A stretch of DNA of 64,000 nt from DATFES01 sp035457725 (GTDB taxonomy: Bacteria > Pseudomonadota > Alphaproteobacteria > CACIAM-22H2): the NCBI GenBank assembly GCA_035457725.1, contig DATIBC010000120.1, positions 1 to 64,000 of the forward strand, written 5' to 3'. The notes below the pieces were generated by a model. The model searched no databases and was not told the DNA's origin. It worked only from the letters and a program-made list of their open reading frames with translations. Every line of letters starts with the position of its first letter. Positions within the stretch are counted from its first letter, which is position 1. Position numbers and translations under genes: made by a program. Positions 35,928 to 44,513 of the stretch are shown here, one piece after another.

Positions 35928-37103
35928 GTGATCGGCGCCATCCGCGAGTTTCTACGCCTCGAAGCGGCGGCCGGAATCATCTTGTTTTTCGCCGCCGTTC
36001 TGGCGCTTCTTGCCGACAATAGCCCGCTCGCCCCATTTTACGAAGCGTTGCTGTCGACTCCGGCGCGCATCAGCGTCGGCGCGGTCGCGCTCGACAAGCC
36101 GTTGTTGCTGTGGATCAACGATGGGCTGATGGCGATCTTCTTTCTGCTCGTCGGATTGGAGATAAAGCGCGAAATAGCCGACGGTGAATTGTCCAATCCG
36201 GCGCAAGTCGTTCTTCCCGCGGTGGCGGCGCTCGGCGGAATGGCGGCGCCCGCGGCAATCTATGCATTGGTCAATTTGGGCGATCCGGCCGCCCTGCGCG
36301 GCTGGGCGATTCCGGCCGCCACCGACATCGCGTTTGCCCTCGGCGTATTGTCGCTGCTTGGCCGTCGGGTGCCGATCGCGATCAAGGTCTTCCTGACCGC
36401 GGTGGCGATTTTCGACGACCTTGGCGCGATCATCGTGATCGCCGTCTTTTACACGGCCGATCTTTCGTGGCTCTCGCTCGCGATCGCGGGAGGCGCGCTG
36501 GTCCTCTTGGCGGCACTGAACTTGGCCGGCGTCACGCGGCTTGCGCCGTACATGATCGTCGGGCTGGCGCTATGGGTCTGCGTGCTCAAATCGGGAGTCC
36601 ATGCGACGCTGGCCGGGGTCGTGCTTGCCGCAGCGATTCCGTTGCGCGCGTTGGACGAGGAGACTCGTTCGCCGCTCCGTCATCTCGAAGAACGCCTCCA
36701 TCCCTGGGTCGCGTATCTGATCCTCCCCCTGTTCGGCTTCGCCAACGCCGGCGTGTCGTTCGCCGGCGTATCTTGGGGCGCCCTCGGCCATCCGGTGACG
36801 CTGGGAATCATCCTTGGCTTATTCGTCGGCAAGCAGGTCGGCATCTTCGGCGCCTGCTGGTTGGCGGTCCGTCTTGGCGTGGCGAGGCTGCCCGAAGGCA
36901 CGGATTGGCTGGCGCTGTACGCGGTCGCGATCCTGTGTGGCATCGGATTCACGATGAGTCTCTTCATCGGCGCGCTCGCCTTCGACGATCCCGGCCATGC
37001 CGCCTCGCTGCGGATCGGAGTTCTCGCCGGGTCGCTAATATCGGCGATCGCCGGAATCGCCATCATGCGCGTGGCGCTCGCGCGCCGGCCAGAGGAAGGC
37101 TGA
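35928..37103 (+). CDS. nhaA: Na+/H+ antiporter NhaA
   Basis: 391 residues, close to the E. coli length. About 12 membrane helices; the paired transport Asp residues are in AVAIFDDLGAIIVIAVFY, and ATDIAFALGVLSLLG and NAGVSFAG are conserved family stretches. It exchanges sodium for protons across the inner membrane, driven by the proton gradient. GTG 35928 is chosen because AAGGAGGAG precedes it. It converges on the Mnh-like operon, which ends 10 bases away, so two sodium/proton systems lie together. Confidence 0.96.
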   Translation: MIGAIREFLRLEAAAGIILFFAAVLALLADNSPLAPFYEALLSTPARISVGAVALDKPLLLWINDGLMAIFFLLVGLEIKREIADGELSNPAQVVLPAVAALGGMAAPAAIYALVNLGDPAALRGWAIPAATDIAFALGVLSLLGRRVPIAIKVFLTAVAIFDDLGAIIVIAVFYTADLSWLSLAIAGGALVLLAALNLAGVTRLAPYMIVGLALWVCVLKSGVHATLAGVVLAAAIPLRALDEETRSPLRHLEERLHPWVAYLILPLFGFANAGVSFAGVSWGALGHPVTLGIILGLFVGKQVGIFGACWLAVRLGVARLPEGTDWLALYAVAILCGIGFTMSLFIGALAFDDPGHAASLRIGVLAGSLISAIAGIAIMRVALARRPEEG

Positions 37104-37113
37104 TCGGCGTCGC

Positions 37114-38802
37114 TTAGATGTAGGCGAGAATCAGATATGCGGCGAGCAGCACCGTGGCCCAGATCGCCATGCTGCCGGTGGGCCACGAGCGAGCCAACGC
37201 ACCGTGCGGCCCGTGATGCCGGTAAAGGCCGGCGACGATGCGCAGCCCGGCGCGCTCGGCGCGTCGCACCGCGCGGGCGAACGCCGCGCTCGACCTGTCG
37301 CCCAGTGCCGCCGCCGCCAAGCGGCCGGCGCGCCGATAGAACCAGTCGACGTCGAGCGTGATGGTCAGCGTCCGTTTAAGTTGGTCGAGCAGCAGGAAGA
37401 ACGCCAGGCCAGAAAACAGCAGGAGCTGCAGCTGACCCACCACGTGATCGCCCGTATAAGGCACGAACGTGACCGGATAGGGTAGGAGCGCGTAAAGGGA
37501 GCCCGGCGCCACGCCGATCAGGAAGCAAAGCGCGGCGAACAGCACCATCGCCAGTCGCATGTTAATGGGCGGGTCGGGAGGGCGCAGCCCCGAATCCTTC
37601 TGGAAGAAGACGAACCACGGAAATTTAATGCCCGCGTGAAGGAACACGCCGGCGGATGCCGCCGCGAGCAGGAGCCAAACCACGACGAGGTGGTGATCGA
37701 TCGCGGCCTGGCTGATCAACGATTTGCTGACGAAGCCCGAGGTCAGCGGAAAGGCCGAGATCGACAAGGCGCCGACGATGCCGCATATGGTGGTGAGTGG
37801 CATTGTCCGGAACAATCCGCCAAGTTCGGTGCATTTGCGCTTTCCGGTGGCGTAAAGCACCGAGCCTGCCGACATCAACAGCAACGCCTTGTAGATGATG
37901 TGCGTGAAGGCGTGCGCGGCGGCGCCGTTCAACGCCATCTCGCCGCCGAGCCCGACTCCGGCGACCATGAATCCAACCTGGTTGACGATGCTGTAGGCAA
38001 GAATGCGGCGCATGTCGTTCTCCAGGATCGCGTAGATGATCCCGTAGAACACCATGTAGAGACCGATATAGACGAGAATTTCTGCGCCCGGAAAGCCGCG
38101 TAACAGAACATAAACCGCCGTCTTGGTGGTGAACGCGGAGAGGAACACCATTCCGCTCCACGACGCTTCGGGATACGCGTCGGGGAGCCAGGCGGATAGC
38201 GGCGGCGCGCCGGCGTTGATCAAGAATCCCGCGAGGATAAGCCAGCGCGCCGGGCTGTCGAGCGCCATCGCCTTGAAGGTGGCGTCGCCATGCCCAACGA
38301 TCTCGCCGGCGAGGCCGGCCATCAGCAGAACGCCACCGAAGAGATGCATCGCAAGGTAACGAATGCCGGCACGGTACGCCGCTGGCGTGCCGGCGCTCCA
38401 CACCACTGTGGTCGAAGCGATGGCCATGATCTCCCAGAAGACGAAGAGCGTTATGAGATCGCCGGCGAACGTCGCCCCGAGCGCGCTTCCGGCGTACACC
38501 TGCGCCGCCGGCAATTCGAACCGGCTGGTCTGATTGAGGCCGAAGAGCGTGCCGGCAAACGCCATGATGGCGAAGATCACGCCGAACAGCCGCGAAAGGG
38601 TGTCGACCTTGAGCGGTTCGAGCGCGTAATCGAGGAACCGGGTCGAGAGCAGCGTTCCGTCCGGCAAGGCGAACACGCACAGCAATGACAAGACGGGCGT
38701 GGCGATCGCTACGACGTTTCGCACCCGCCCTTTCAGCGCCGTCAACACCAGGCCGCTGGCGATCAAGATCAGGCCGGGCGGGATCGCCAGATCAGCGATC
38801 AT
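37114..38802 (-). CDS. MnhD/NuoL-like subunit, third paralog, lacks TM7 lysine
   Basis: 562 residues, about 14-16 helices, last gene of the Mnh-like operon. Proton-channel family marks: TLFVFWEIMAIASTTVVW (conserved Glu, TM5), LAYSIVNQVGFMVAG, AFTHIIYKALLLMSAG, FPLTSGFVSKSL. Where the other two D subunits have Lys followed by PLHLWLP or PVHRWLP, this one reads INAGAPPLSAWLPDAYPEA: Lys becomes Asn and His becomes Ser. A C-terminal extension contains LDVDWFYRRAGR, as in NuoL/MrpA-like proteins. It may replace part of MnhA. It starts 11 bases inside the upstream small gene. Confidence 0.88.
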   Translation of the reverse strand: MIADLAIPPGLILIASGLVLTALKGRVRNVVAIATPVLSLLCVFALPDGTLLSTRFLDYALEPLKVDTLSRLFGVIFAIMAFAGTLFGLNQTSRFELPAAQVYAGSALGATFAGDLITLFVFWEIMAIASTTVVWSAGTPAAYRAGIRYLAMHLFGGVLLMAGLAGEIVGHGDATFKAMALDSPARWLILAGFLINAGAPPLSAWLPDAYPEASWSGMVFLSAFTTKTAVYVLLRGFPGAEILVYIGLYMVFYGIIYAILENDMRRILAYSIVNQVGFMVAGVGLGGEMALNGAAAHAFTHIIYKALLLMSAGSVLYATGKRKCTELGGLFRTMPLTTICGIVGALSISAFPLTSGFVSKSLISQAAIDHHLVVVWLLLAAASAGVFLHAGIKFPWFVFFQKDSGLRPPDPPINMRLAMVLFAALCFLIGVAPGSLYALLPYPVTFVPYTGDHVVGQLQLLLFSGLAFFLLLDQLKRTLTITLDVDWFYRRAGRLAAAALGDRSSAAFARAVRRAERAGLRIVAGLYRHHGPHGALARSWPTGSMAIWATVLLAAYLILAYI

Positions 38803-39037
38803 AGTAGTCGTCCGGCCGTTTGAGCAGGAGGCCGAGCAGTTTGGCGAACATCACCATGCCGACGCAGGCGAGGAAGCCCAGCCATGCGGCGACGCCGAAG
38901 ATGCTCTCGAGTCCAAAATAGTGGCCGTACTCGACGAACAGCTCGGCGACGAGCACAAGGACCAGCACGCCGATGAACAGACGCCACAGCAACGTGACGG
39001 TCGATGGCCGGGCCAACCAGTGATCGCGCATGGTCAT
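38792..39037 (-). CDS. Small two-helix membrane protein in Mnh operon
   Basis: 81 residues: MTMRDHWLARPSTVTLLW, then two hydrophobic helices (LFIGVLVLVLVAELFVEYGH and GVAAWLGFLACVGMVMFAKL) and a basic/acidic tail KRPDDYYDR. Its ATG overlaps the stop of the upstream mnhD gene (ATGA), and its end overlaps the next mnhD gene, so it is translationally coupled to both. Probably a small accessory subunit; no named family. Confidence 0.75.
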   Translation of the reverse strand: MTMRDHWLARPSTVTLLWRLFIGVLVLVLVAELFVEYGHYFGLESIFGVAAWLGFLACVGMVMFAKLLGLLLKRPDDYYDR

Positions 39038-40500
39038 CCTCCCGCCAGCAACCACGCCAAGGCAAGCGGAACGCCTGGAAAGAAGAACAGCGCGAACGAG
39101 GCGACCGCCGTCGTGACCAGCGCGGCGACGATCGGCCACGGCGCCTCGCCATGCGGCGGATGGGCGGATGCACCCTTCGGCGGGGCGCGCCAAAAGGCGG
39201 CGTATACGATAGGCATGAAATATGCCGCATTGAGCAGAGTGCTAGCGACAATGATCGATACGGGCAGCCACTGGCCGTCGGCCATCGCGCCCGACAGCAT
39301 GAACCATTTACCGAGAAACCCGCCGGTCGGCGGCAGACCGATCATGGTCAGCGCACCGACGGCAAAGGCACCCATCGTCCATGGCATGCGGCGCCCGATG
39401 CCGTCGAGCTCGCTGACCTCGGTCAGATGCGCCGCCGTGTAGATCGATCCGGCGGCGAAAAACAATGTGATCTTGCCGAACGCGTGCGCGGCGATGTGCA
39501 GCGCGGCGCCGACGATCGAGATCGGCGTCAGTATCGCGGCCGCCAGTACGACATACGAAAGCTGGCTGATGGTCGAATAGGCCAAGCGGCGCTTCAGATT
39601 GTCCTGGCGCAGCGCAACAATCGAGGCGGCGAGCACGGTAAATCCGGCCACCCAGACGAGCCAGCCGGCGTTGCCCGAACCGGCAAGTGTGTCGACGCCG
39701 AAGATGTAGACGACGACCTTGACGACGGTGAACACGCCGGCCTTGACCACGGCCACGGCATGGAGCAGCGCGCTTACCGGCGTCGGAGCCACCATCGCCG
39801 CCGGTAGCCAGCGATGAACCGGCATCACCGCCGCCTTGCCGATACCAAAGACGTAGAGCGCCAGGAGGATGGCGACCTCCGGGCCGTCGATCTTGCCGGC
39901 GAGGAGGCCGCCCGGCGTGAACTCGAGATCGCCGGCGACGAACAACGTGCCAACCATGGCCGAAATCAGGAAGACGATCGAAGTCCCGAGCAAGAGCCCG
40001 ATATAGGTTCGACCGGCCGCCGTCGCCTCCTGCGTTCCCTTGTGGGTGACGAGCGGGTACGTCGAGAGCGTCAGCAACTCGTAGAAGACGAACAACGTAA
40101 ACATGTTGGCTGCGAACGCGACGCCCATCGTGCTGCCGAGCGCGACGGCGAAACAGACGTAGAATCGCGTCTGGTTACGCTCGTCGTTGCCCCGCATGTA
40201 GCCGATCGAATACAACGAGTTGACGATCCATAGGAACGAAGCGACCAGGGCGAACAGCATCCCCAGCGGTTCAACCGCGAAGGCCACCGACAATCCGGGC
40301 AACACACCGAACAGTTCGAGTCGCGGAAAGCTGCCGGCAAGAACGTCGGGAACGATCGAAAGGACGGCGAGGAACAGGACGACCGCGCTCACGATGGTCA
40401 TCGTCTCGCGCTGGTTGGGTTTGCGATGGGAGAGCGCCACCAAGATCGCGCCTGCGAAAGGGGCGGACAGCGCGAGAATCATGGCACTGACGCCGTTCAT
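39034..40500 (-). CDS. mnhD: MnhD-type antiporter subunit (second paralog)
   Basis: 488 residues, about 14 helices, proton-transporting (NuoL/M/N) family. TLFVFYELLTLSTYPLV carries the TM5 Glu; GIGKAAVMPVHRWLPAAM carries the TM7 Lys; LLHAVAVVKAGVF and HAFGKITLFFAAG are conserved channel segments; GLPPTGGFLGKW follows. It shares ATGA overlaps with the genes on both sides. Acts in the inner membrane as part of a multisubunit cation/proton antiporter. Confidence 0.9.
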   Translation of the reverse strand: MNGVSAMILALSAPFAGAILVALSHRKPNQRETMTIVSAVVLFLAVLSIVPDVLAGSFPRLELFGVLPGLSVAFAVEPLGMLFALVASFLWIVNSLYSIGYMRGNDERNQTRFYVCFAVALGSTMGVAFAANMFTLFVFYELLTLSTYPLVTHKGTQEATAAGRTYIGLLLGTSIVFLISAMVGTLFVAGDLEFTPGGLLAGKIDGPEVAILLALYVFGIGKAAVMPVHRWLPAAMVAPTPVSALLHAVAVVKAGVFTVVKVVVYIFGVDTLAGSGNAGWLVWVAGFTVLAASIVALRQDNLKRRLAYSTISQLSYVVLAAAILTPISIVGAALHIAAHAFGKITLFFAAGSIYTAAHLTEVSELDGIGRRMPWTMGAFAVGALTMIGLPPTGGFLGKWFMLSGAMADGQWLPVSIIVASTLLNAAYFMPIVYAAFWRAPPKGASAHPPHGEAPWPIVAALVTTAVASFALFFFPGVPLALAWLLAGG

Positions 40501-41975
40501 CGCACACCCTCGAGCAGGGTCGAGGCGGCGCGCGCGGCGACTTCGGCGGTGAGCGTGGTGTCAAACCCGAAATAGACGCACGCCACGACCAGCACCAGCG
40601 ACGGCGCCAGCAAGGACGGCGGCGCCTCGACTGGCGCGGCGCCCGCGGGCGCGGGGCGCAGATACATCGTCTCGACGAGCCGCCAGACGTAGACCAGGGT
40701 CAGCAGCGACCCGCCGAGGATGGCGGCGACCAGCCACCACCAGCCGAGCTCGAACGCGCCCAAAGCCAAATACCACTTGCTGATGAACCCGACGGTGCCC
40801 GGACCGCCCACCATGCTGATGGCGGCGACGGTGATGGCGAAGGCGGTTAGCGGCATGCGGCGTCCCAGGCCGGCAAAATCGCCGATCTGAACGCCGCCGA
40901 GACGGAATGCGACGCCGCCGACGAGCAGGAAGAGCGCGCCCTTCATGACGCCGTGATTGAACAGGTGGACGATCGCGCCGGTGAGCCCGGTTTGGCTCAG
41001 CATGCCGATGCCAAGCGTGATAAATCCGATCTGCGCCAAGCTCGAATAGGCAAGCATGCGCTTGACGTCGTGCTGGAACATCGCCACCACCGAGGAGGCG
41101 GTGATCGCCGCGAGCGACAGGCCGATGAATATCTCGCGCAGCGGTAGGGCGTCGAACACCAGCGAGGCGCCGAAAACGCTGAAGAAAAAACGCAGCAACA
41201 GATAGATGGCGACCTTGGTCGCCGTCGCGGCCAGGAACGCGGTGGCGACCGATGGGGCGAAGGCGTAGGCGTTCGGCAGCCATAGGTGCAGGGGAAAGAG
41301 GGCCAGCTTGAGGCAAATTCCGACGGTGAGAAACGCCAAGGCGGCGATGACGGGCCGCGTCGATTGAACCGCTGGAAGCCGCGCCGCGATATCCACCAGG
41401 TTGAGCGTGCCGGTCATCAGGTACAAGAGACCGACGCCGACGACGATGAACGTCGCGCCGATCGTGCCCATGATCAGATATTGGAAAGCGGCCACCAGCG
41501 CCCGGCGGTCGCGACCCATGGCGATCAATATGTAGCTCGATAGCGACGATATCTCGAGGAACACGAAGATGTTGAACGCGTCGCCGGTGATGGCGATGCC
41601 GAGCAGCCCGGCGAACGACAACAGGTAAGCGGCGTAAAACCAGCCGACGCGGTCCTCGGGAACCTCCGCCGCGACGCTCCGCCGGGCATACGGAATGATG
41701 ACGGCATTGACGAAGGTGACCAGCAGAAGCACGAAGGCGTTGGCAACATCGACGCGGTACTCGATGCCCCAAGGCGGCGGCCATGAACCGAGGTGATACG
41801 ATATCGTCCCTTCGGCGAGCACGCGCCAAAGCAGCAACGTCGAGACGGCCGCCATCGCCCAGCTGACGGCAAGCGTGACCGCCCAGGCGATCGGACCGCG
41901 CCGGAACAGCGCGCAGATCGTCGCCGAGAAGAGCGGCACGACGACCTGTAGGGCGGGAAGGTGGGCGGCGATCAT
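40497..41975 (-). CDS. mnhD: MnhD-type antiporter subunit (first paralog)
   Basis: 492 residues. FNIFVFLEISSLSSYILIA holds the TM5 Glu and LKLALFPLHLWLPNAY the TM7 Lys; LAYSSLAQIGFITLG, HLFNHGVMKGALFLLVGG and GGPGTVGFISKWYL are family hallmarks. Overlaps both neighbours by 4 bases (ATGA). It follows mnhC directly, the standard C-D order of Mrp operons, so this is the likely orthologue of MrpD. Confidence 0.92.
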   Translation of the reverse strand: MIAAHLPALQVVVPLFSATICALFRRGPIAWAVTLAVSWAMAAVSTLLLWRVLAEGTISYHLGSWPPPWGIEYRVDVANAFVLLLVTFVNAVIIPYARRSVAAEVPEDRVGWFYAAYLLSFAGLLGIAITGDAFNIFVFLEISSLSSYILIAMGRDRRALVAAFQYLIMGTIGATFIVVGVGLLYLMTGTLNLVDIAARLPAVQSTRPVIAALAFLTVGICLKLALFPLHLWLPNAYAFAPSVATAFLAATATKVAIYLLLRFFFSVFGASLVFDALPLREIFIGLSLAAITASSVVAMFQHDVKRMLAYSSLAQIGFITLGIGMLSQTGLTGAIVHLFNHGVMKGALFLLVGGVAFRLGGVQIGDFAGLGRRMPLTAFAITVAAISMVGGPGTVGFISKWYLALGAFELGWWWLVAAILGGSLLTLVYVWRLVETMYLRPAPAGAAPVEAPPSLLAPSLVLVVACVYFGFDTTLTAEVAARAASTLLEGVR

Positions 41976-42325
41976 GGCTCGCCGTCCTTGGCGAATATCT
42001 CGTCCTCTTCGATCGTGTCGTAGGCTTCGTTGATCCGAACCACGAGCGCGAGACCGAGGGCCAGCGTCGCCACGCCGACGACGATGGCGGTCAAGATCAG
42101 CACGTGGGGCAGCGGGTTCGAGTAGACGGAGAAGGCTTCGTGGATGATCGGAGCGGTGCCGCCGATGATCTTGCCCGGCGAGATGTAGAGCAAATAGACC
42201 GAGGTCTGGAATATGCTGAGCCCGACCAGTTTCTTGACCATGTTGCCGCGCGCCACGACGATATAAAGTCCGACGACCATCAGAAACAGGGTGATCCAAT
42301 AATTGTAGTTGGCGACGATCGTCAT
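41972..42325 (-). CDS. mnhC: Na+/H+ antiporter subunit C (NuoK-like)
   Basis: 117 residues, three helices, NuoK/MrpC family: YWITLFLMVVGLYIVVARGN, KLVGLSIFQTSVYLLYIS, then PLPHVLILTAIVVGVATLAL with the C-terminal acidic tail. The conserved PHVLILTAIVVG motif is present. Starts 10 bases after mnhB and overlaps mnhD by ATGA. Confidence 0.93.
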   Translation of the reverse strand: MTIVANYNYWITLFLMVVGLYIVVARGNMVKKLVGLSIFQTSVYLLYISPGKIIGGTAPIIHEAFSVYSNPLPHVLILTAIVVGVATLALGLALVVRINEAYDTIEEDEIFAKDGEP

Positions 42326-42335
42326 CGCGCTGTCC

Positions 42336-42752
42336 TCAACGACCGCGACCAGCGAACGTGTAAAAGATCGTCGTCATCGTCCCGCTAACGGTGACGAACA
42401 CACCGGCCTCGACGAGGAAGATGCCAAGTTCTTGTCCGTGCACCGGATCATGTGCGAGGACGAAATAGTCGAGGTAGTTGCCGCCGAGCAGAATGCCGGC
42501 GATGCCGACGCCCGCGTAGATCGTCACGCCGAGCGGCACCATAGCGGCAACGATGGCGGGCGCGACGATTCGCTTTGCGGCGTTCAAGCCGAAAATGATC
42601 GCGTAGAAAATGATCGCCGCGGCGGCGATCACGCCGGCTTGGAAGCCGCCACCGGGGCCGAAATCACCGTGGAATTGTACATAGAGCGCGAACAGGAGGA
42701 CGAAGGGCAGCAGCAGCTTACCGACGACCCGCAAGATGAGATCGCGGCTCAT
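42336..42752 (-). CDS. mnhB: Na+/H+ antiporter subunit B (MnhB domain)
   Basis: 138 residues, four helices. The MnhB signature is clear: LLPFVLLFALYVQFHGD, FGPGGGFQAGVIAAAAIIFY, then GVGIAGILLGGNYLDY and the final EAGVFVTVSGTMTTIFY. ATG 42752 overlaps the upstream stop by 4 bases. Confidence 0.92.
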   Translation of the reverse strand: MSRDLILRVVGKLLLPFVLLFALYVQFHGDFGPGGGFQAGVIAAAAIIFYAIIFGLNAAKRIVAPAIVAAMVPLGVTIYAGVGIAGILLGGNYLDYFVLAHDPVHGQELGIFLVEAGVFVTVSGTMTTIFYTFAGRGR

Positions 42753-43297
42753 CGCTCGGCCCGCCGGCGGTCCTTGTCTTCCGACTTTCGCTCGCCACGT
42801 CGTCCGCCGAGCAGCATCATAACCCCGAGGCCGGCGGTGAAGATCACGGTCGTTTCGCCGAGCGTGTCGTAACCGCGATAACTCGCAAGGACGGCGGTGA
42901 CGGCATTCGGCACCCCGGTTTCGGCGAGAACGTCGTTCAAATAACGCGGCACTACATGATGATGAATGACGCCGCTCGGATCGCCGAATCCGGGCAGCCC
43001 AAGCGTGCCGTAGACAAGGGCGCCGCCGGTGACCAGGGCGACGATCGCGGGCAGAATGGGTTGGCGCACCGGAACCGACTCCTCGTTTTTCGTCAGCCAC
43101 AGGGTGCCCAGCATCAGCACGGTCGAGATTCCGGCGCCCACCGAAGCCTCGGTCATTGACACGTCGACGGCGTCGAGCACGAGCAGAACCGTCGCCATGA
43201 GGAAGCTGTAAATGCCGCCGAGTATGACCACCGCGAACAAATTGCGGAGCCGAAGAATGCCGATGGTGGTCGCCGCCATAAGGCTGAGGAGCACCAT
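42749..43297 (-). CDS. DUF4040 (MbhD/MbhE-like) subunit, equivalent to the MnhA C-terminus
   Basis: 182 residues or slightly more. The N-terminal MbhD part (TTIGILRLRNLFAVVILGG, VLLVLDAVDVSMTEASVG) and the C-terminal MbhE part (PNAVTAVLASYRGYDTLGE, TVIFTAGLGVMMLLGG) are the modules that end MnhA in standard operons; here they form a separate gene. Start is uncertain: ATG 43297 is annotated, but GGAGGAG lies 6 bases before an ATC codon inside the end of mnhG, so a rare start there or at CTG overlapping its stop is possible. Confidence 0.82.
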   Translation of the reverse strand: MVLLSLMAATTIGILRLRNLFAVVILGGIYSFLMATVLLVLDAVDVSMTEASVGAGISTVLMLGTLWLTKNEESVPVRQPILPAIVALVTGGALVYGTLGLPGFGDPSGVIHHHVVPRYLNDVLAETGVPNAVTAVLASYRGYDTLGETTVIFTAGLGVMMLLGGRRGERKSEDKDRRRAER

Positions 43298-43302
43298 GTT
43301 GA

Positions 43303-43638
43303 TCAGGGCTTCGATGGCGGCTCCTCCCCATGGTCGAGCAACGGCTTCAAACCGCGGTGGAGTGCGGCTCTTGCCAAGGCGTGCGTGGCGACGGGACCGG
43401 TGAGCAACAAAAGCAGGACGATGATGACCAGCTTGGCCGACACCAGCGTCAGCCCGGCTTGAAGCACCATGCCGAGCATCATCAGCCCCATGCCGAGCGT
43501 GTCGGTGACGCTGGCTGCGTGCATGCGGGTGTAAAAATCCGGCATGCGCAGCAACCCGACGCCGCCGATGACGCAAAACGCGCCGCCAGCGACGAGACAG
43601 ATCCAACTCAAGACGTCGATGATCGCGGCGATAACCAT
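43303..43638 (-). CDS. mnhG: Na+/H+ antiporter subunit G
   Basis: 111 residues, three helices. Family motif GGVGLLRMPDFYTRMHAAS is present, followed by TDTLGMGLMMLG and a hydrophobic helix before a charged tail. It is adjacent to the mnhF stop: TGA is followed at once by GTG ATG, so either codon (43641 or 43638) can start. Confidence 0.92.
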   Translation of the reverse strand: MVIAAIIDVLSWICLVAGGAFCVIGGVGLLRMPDFYTRMHAASVTDTLGMGLMMLGMVLQAGLTLVSAKLVIIVLLLLLTGPVATHALARAALHRGLKPLLDHGEEPPSKP

Positions 43639-43641
43639 CAC

Positions 43642-43917
43642 TCAGCCGTCCGCTTCGTTAGGGTCGCCAAGGTTGCCGTAGCGGAAGTATTTCAGGACAG
43701 CGATGGTCCCGATCACGTTGAGCAGCGCGTAGACGATGGCGATATCGAGGAACTCCGGCCGCTCGGTCAAAAAGCCGAAGACGGCGAGTAGAAGAACAGC
43801 CCCGGTGCCGACCGAATTGGCGGCGAGCGCGCGATCGAACACAGTTGGTCCCCGCAAGGCACGCGCGATGGCCAGCGCCAGCGTCACGAGCAGCGCCAGC
43901 GCCGCGGCGGTGAACAT
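43642..43917 (-). CDS. mnhF: Na+/H+ antiporter subunit F
   Basis: 91 residues, three helices. RALRGPTVFDRALAANSVG is the conserved MnhF loop, followed by LDIAIVYALLNVIGTIAVLK. Its ATG shares one base with the mnhE stop (TGATG). Confidence 0.93.
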   Translation of the reverse strand: MFTAAALALLVTLALAIARALRGPTVFDRALAANSVGTGAVLLLAVFGFLTERPEFLDIAIVYALLNVIGTIAVLKYFRYGNLGDPNEADG

Positions 43918-44393
43918 CAGCGCGCGCCCTCGAACTCGCTCACCCGCCGGTCCATGTCACCGGTGGCCAATCCCTCCGCGGCGGCGCGCGTCAGTGCGTG
44001 GACGAGAATTTCGCCGTCATCCACTTCGACCGAAATGGTGCCAGGAGTGAGCGTGATCGAATTGGCGTAAGTCACGACGCCGACCGAAGTCCGCTGCGAA
44101 GTCTTGACGCGAATCATCGTCGGACTGATCGGCAGTTTCGGATGGACGATGATCCTGGCCACGTCCCATGCCGCCTTGACGATCTCCCACATCAGCCATG
44201 GCCAATACGTTCCCGCGGCCCAGCCAAGATCAATCGGGTGCCCCTCGCGGTCGATGACTCCCATGCGGCGCGTCAGCCAAACGACCGCCGCGGCCGACAT
44301 CAGCCCGGCGAGCAGAAGCGGCGCGGTGAAGAACCCGGATAGGAGCAACCAGAATCCGTATAGAACGACGACGGCGCTGACGGCGTAGATCAA
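43917..44393 (-). CDS. mnhE: Na+/H+ antiporter subunit E
   Basis: 158 residues. Two N-terminal hydrophobic segments, then the cytosolic MnhE domain with WLMWEIVKAAWDVARIIVH, a conserved PISP segment, VGVVTYANSITLTPGTISV and DGEILVHAL. First of the ten antiporter-module genes; 120 bases separate it from chrA, so it may be read through from the chromate genes or have a promoter there. Confidence 0.93.
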   Translation of the reverse strand: MIYAVSAVVVLYGFWLLLSGFFTAPLLLAGLMSAAAVVWLTRRMGVIDREGHPIDLGWAAGTYWPWLMWEIVKAAWDVARIIVHPKLPISPTMIRVKTSQRTSVGVVTYANSITLTPGTISVEVDDGEILVHALTRAAAEGLATGDMDRRVSEFEGAR

Positions 44394-44513
44394 CCCTCGC
44401 TCCCTCCCGTTGCGCGCCGTCAGTCGGGCAAGGCCACCCCCGGCACGGCCAGGGGCAAATTGCCACGTCGTACCCGGGCTTTCAATAACGGACGGCGGGC
44501 GCGAATCGCGTGG

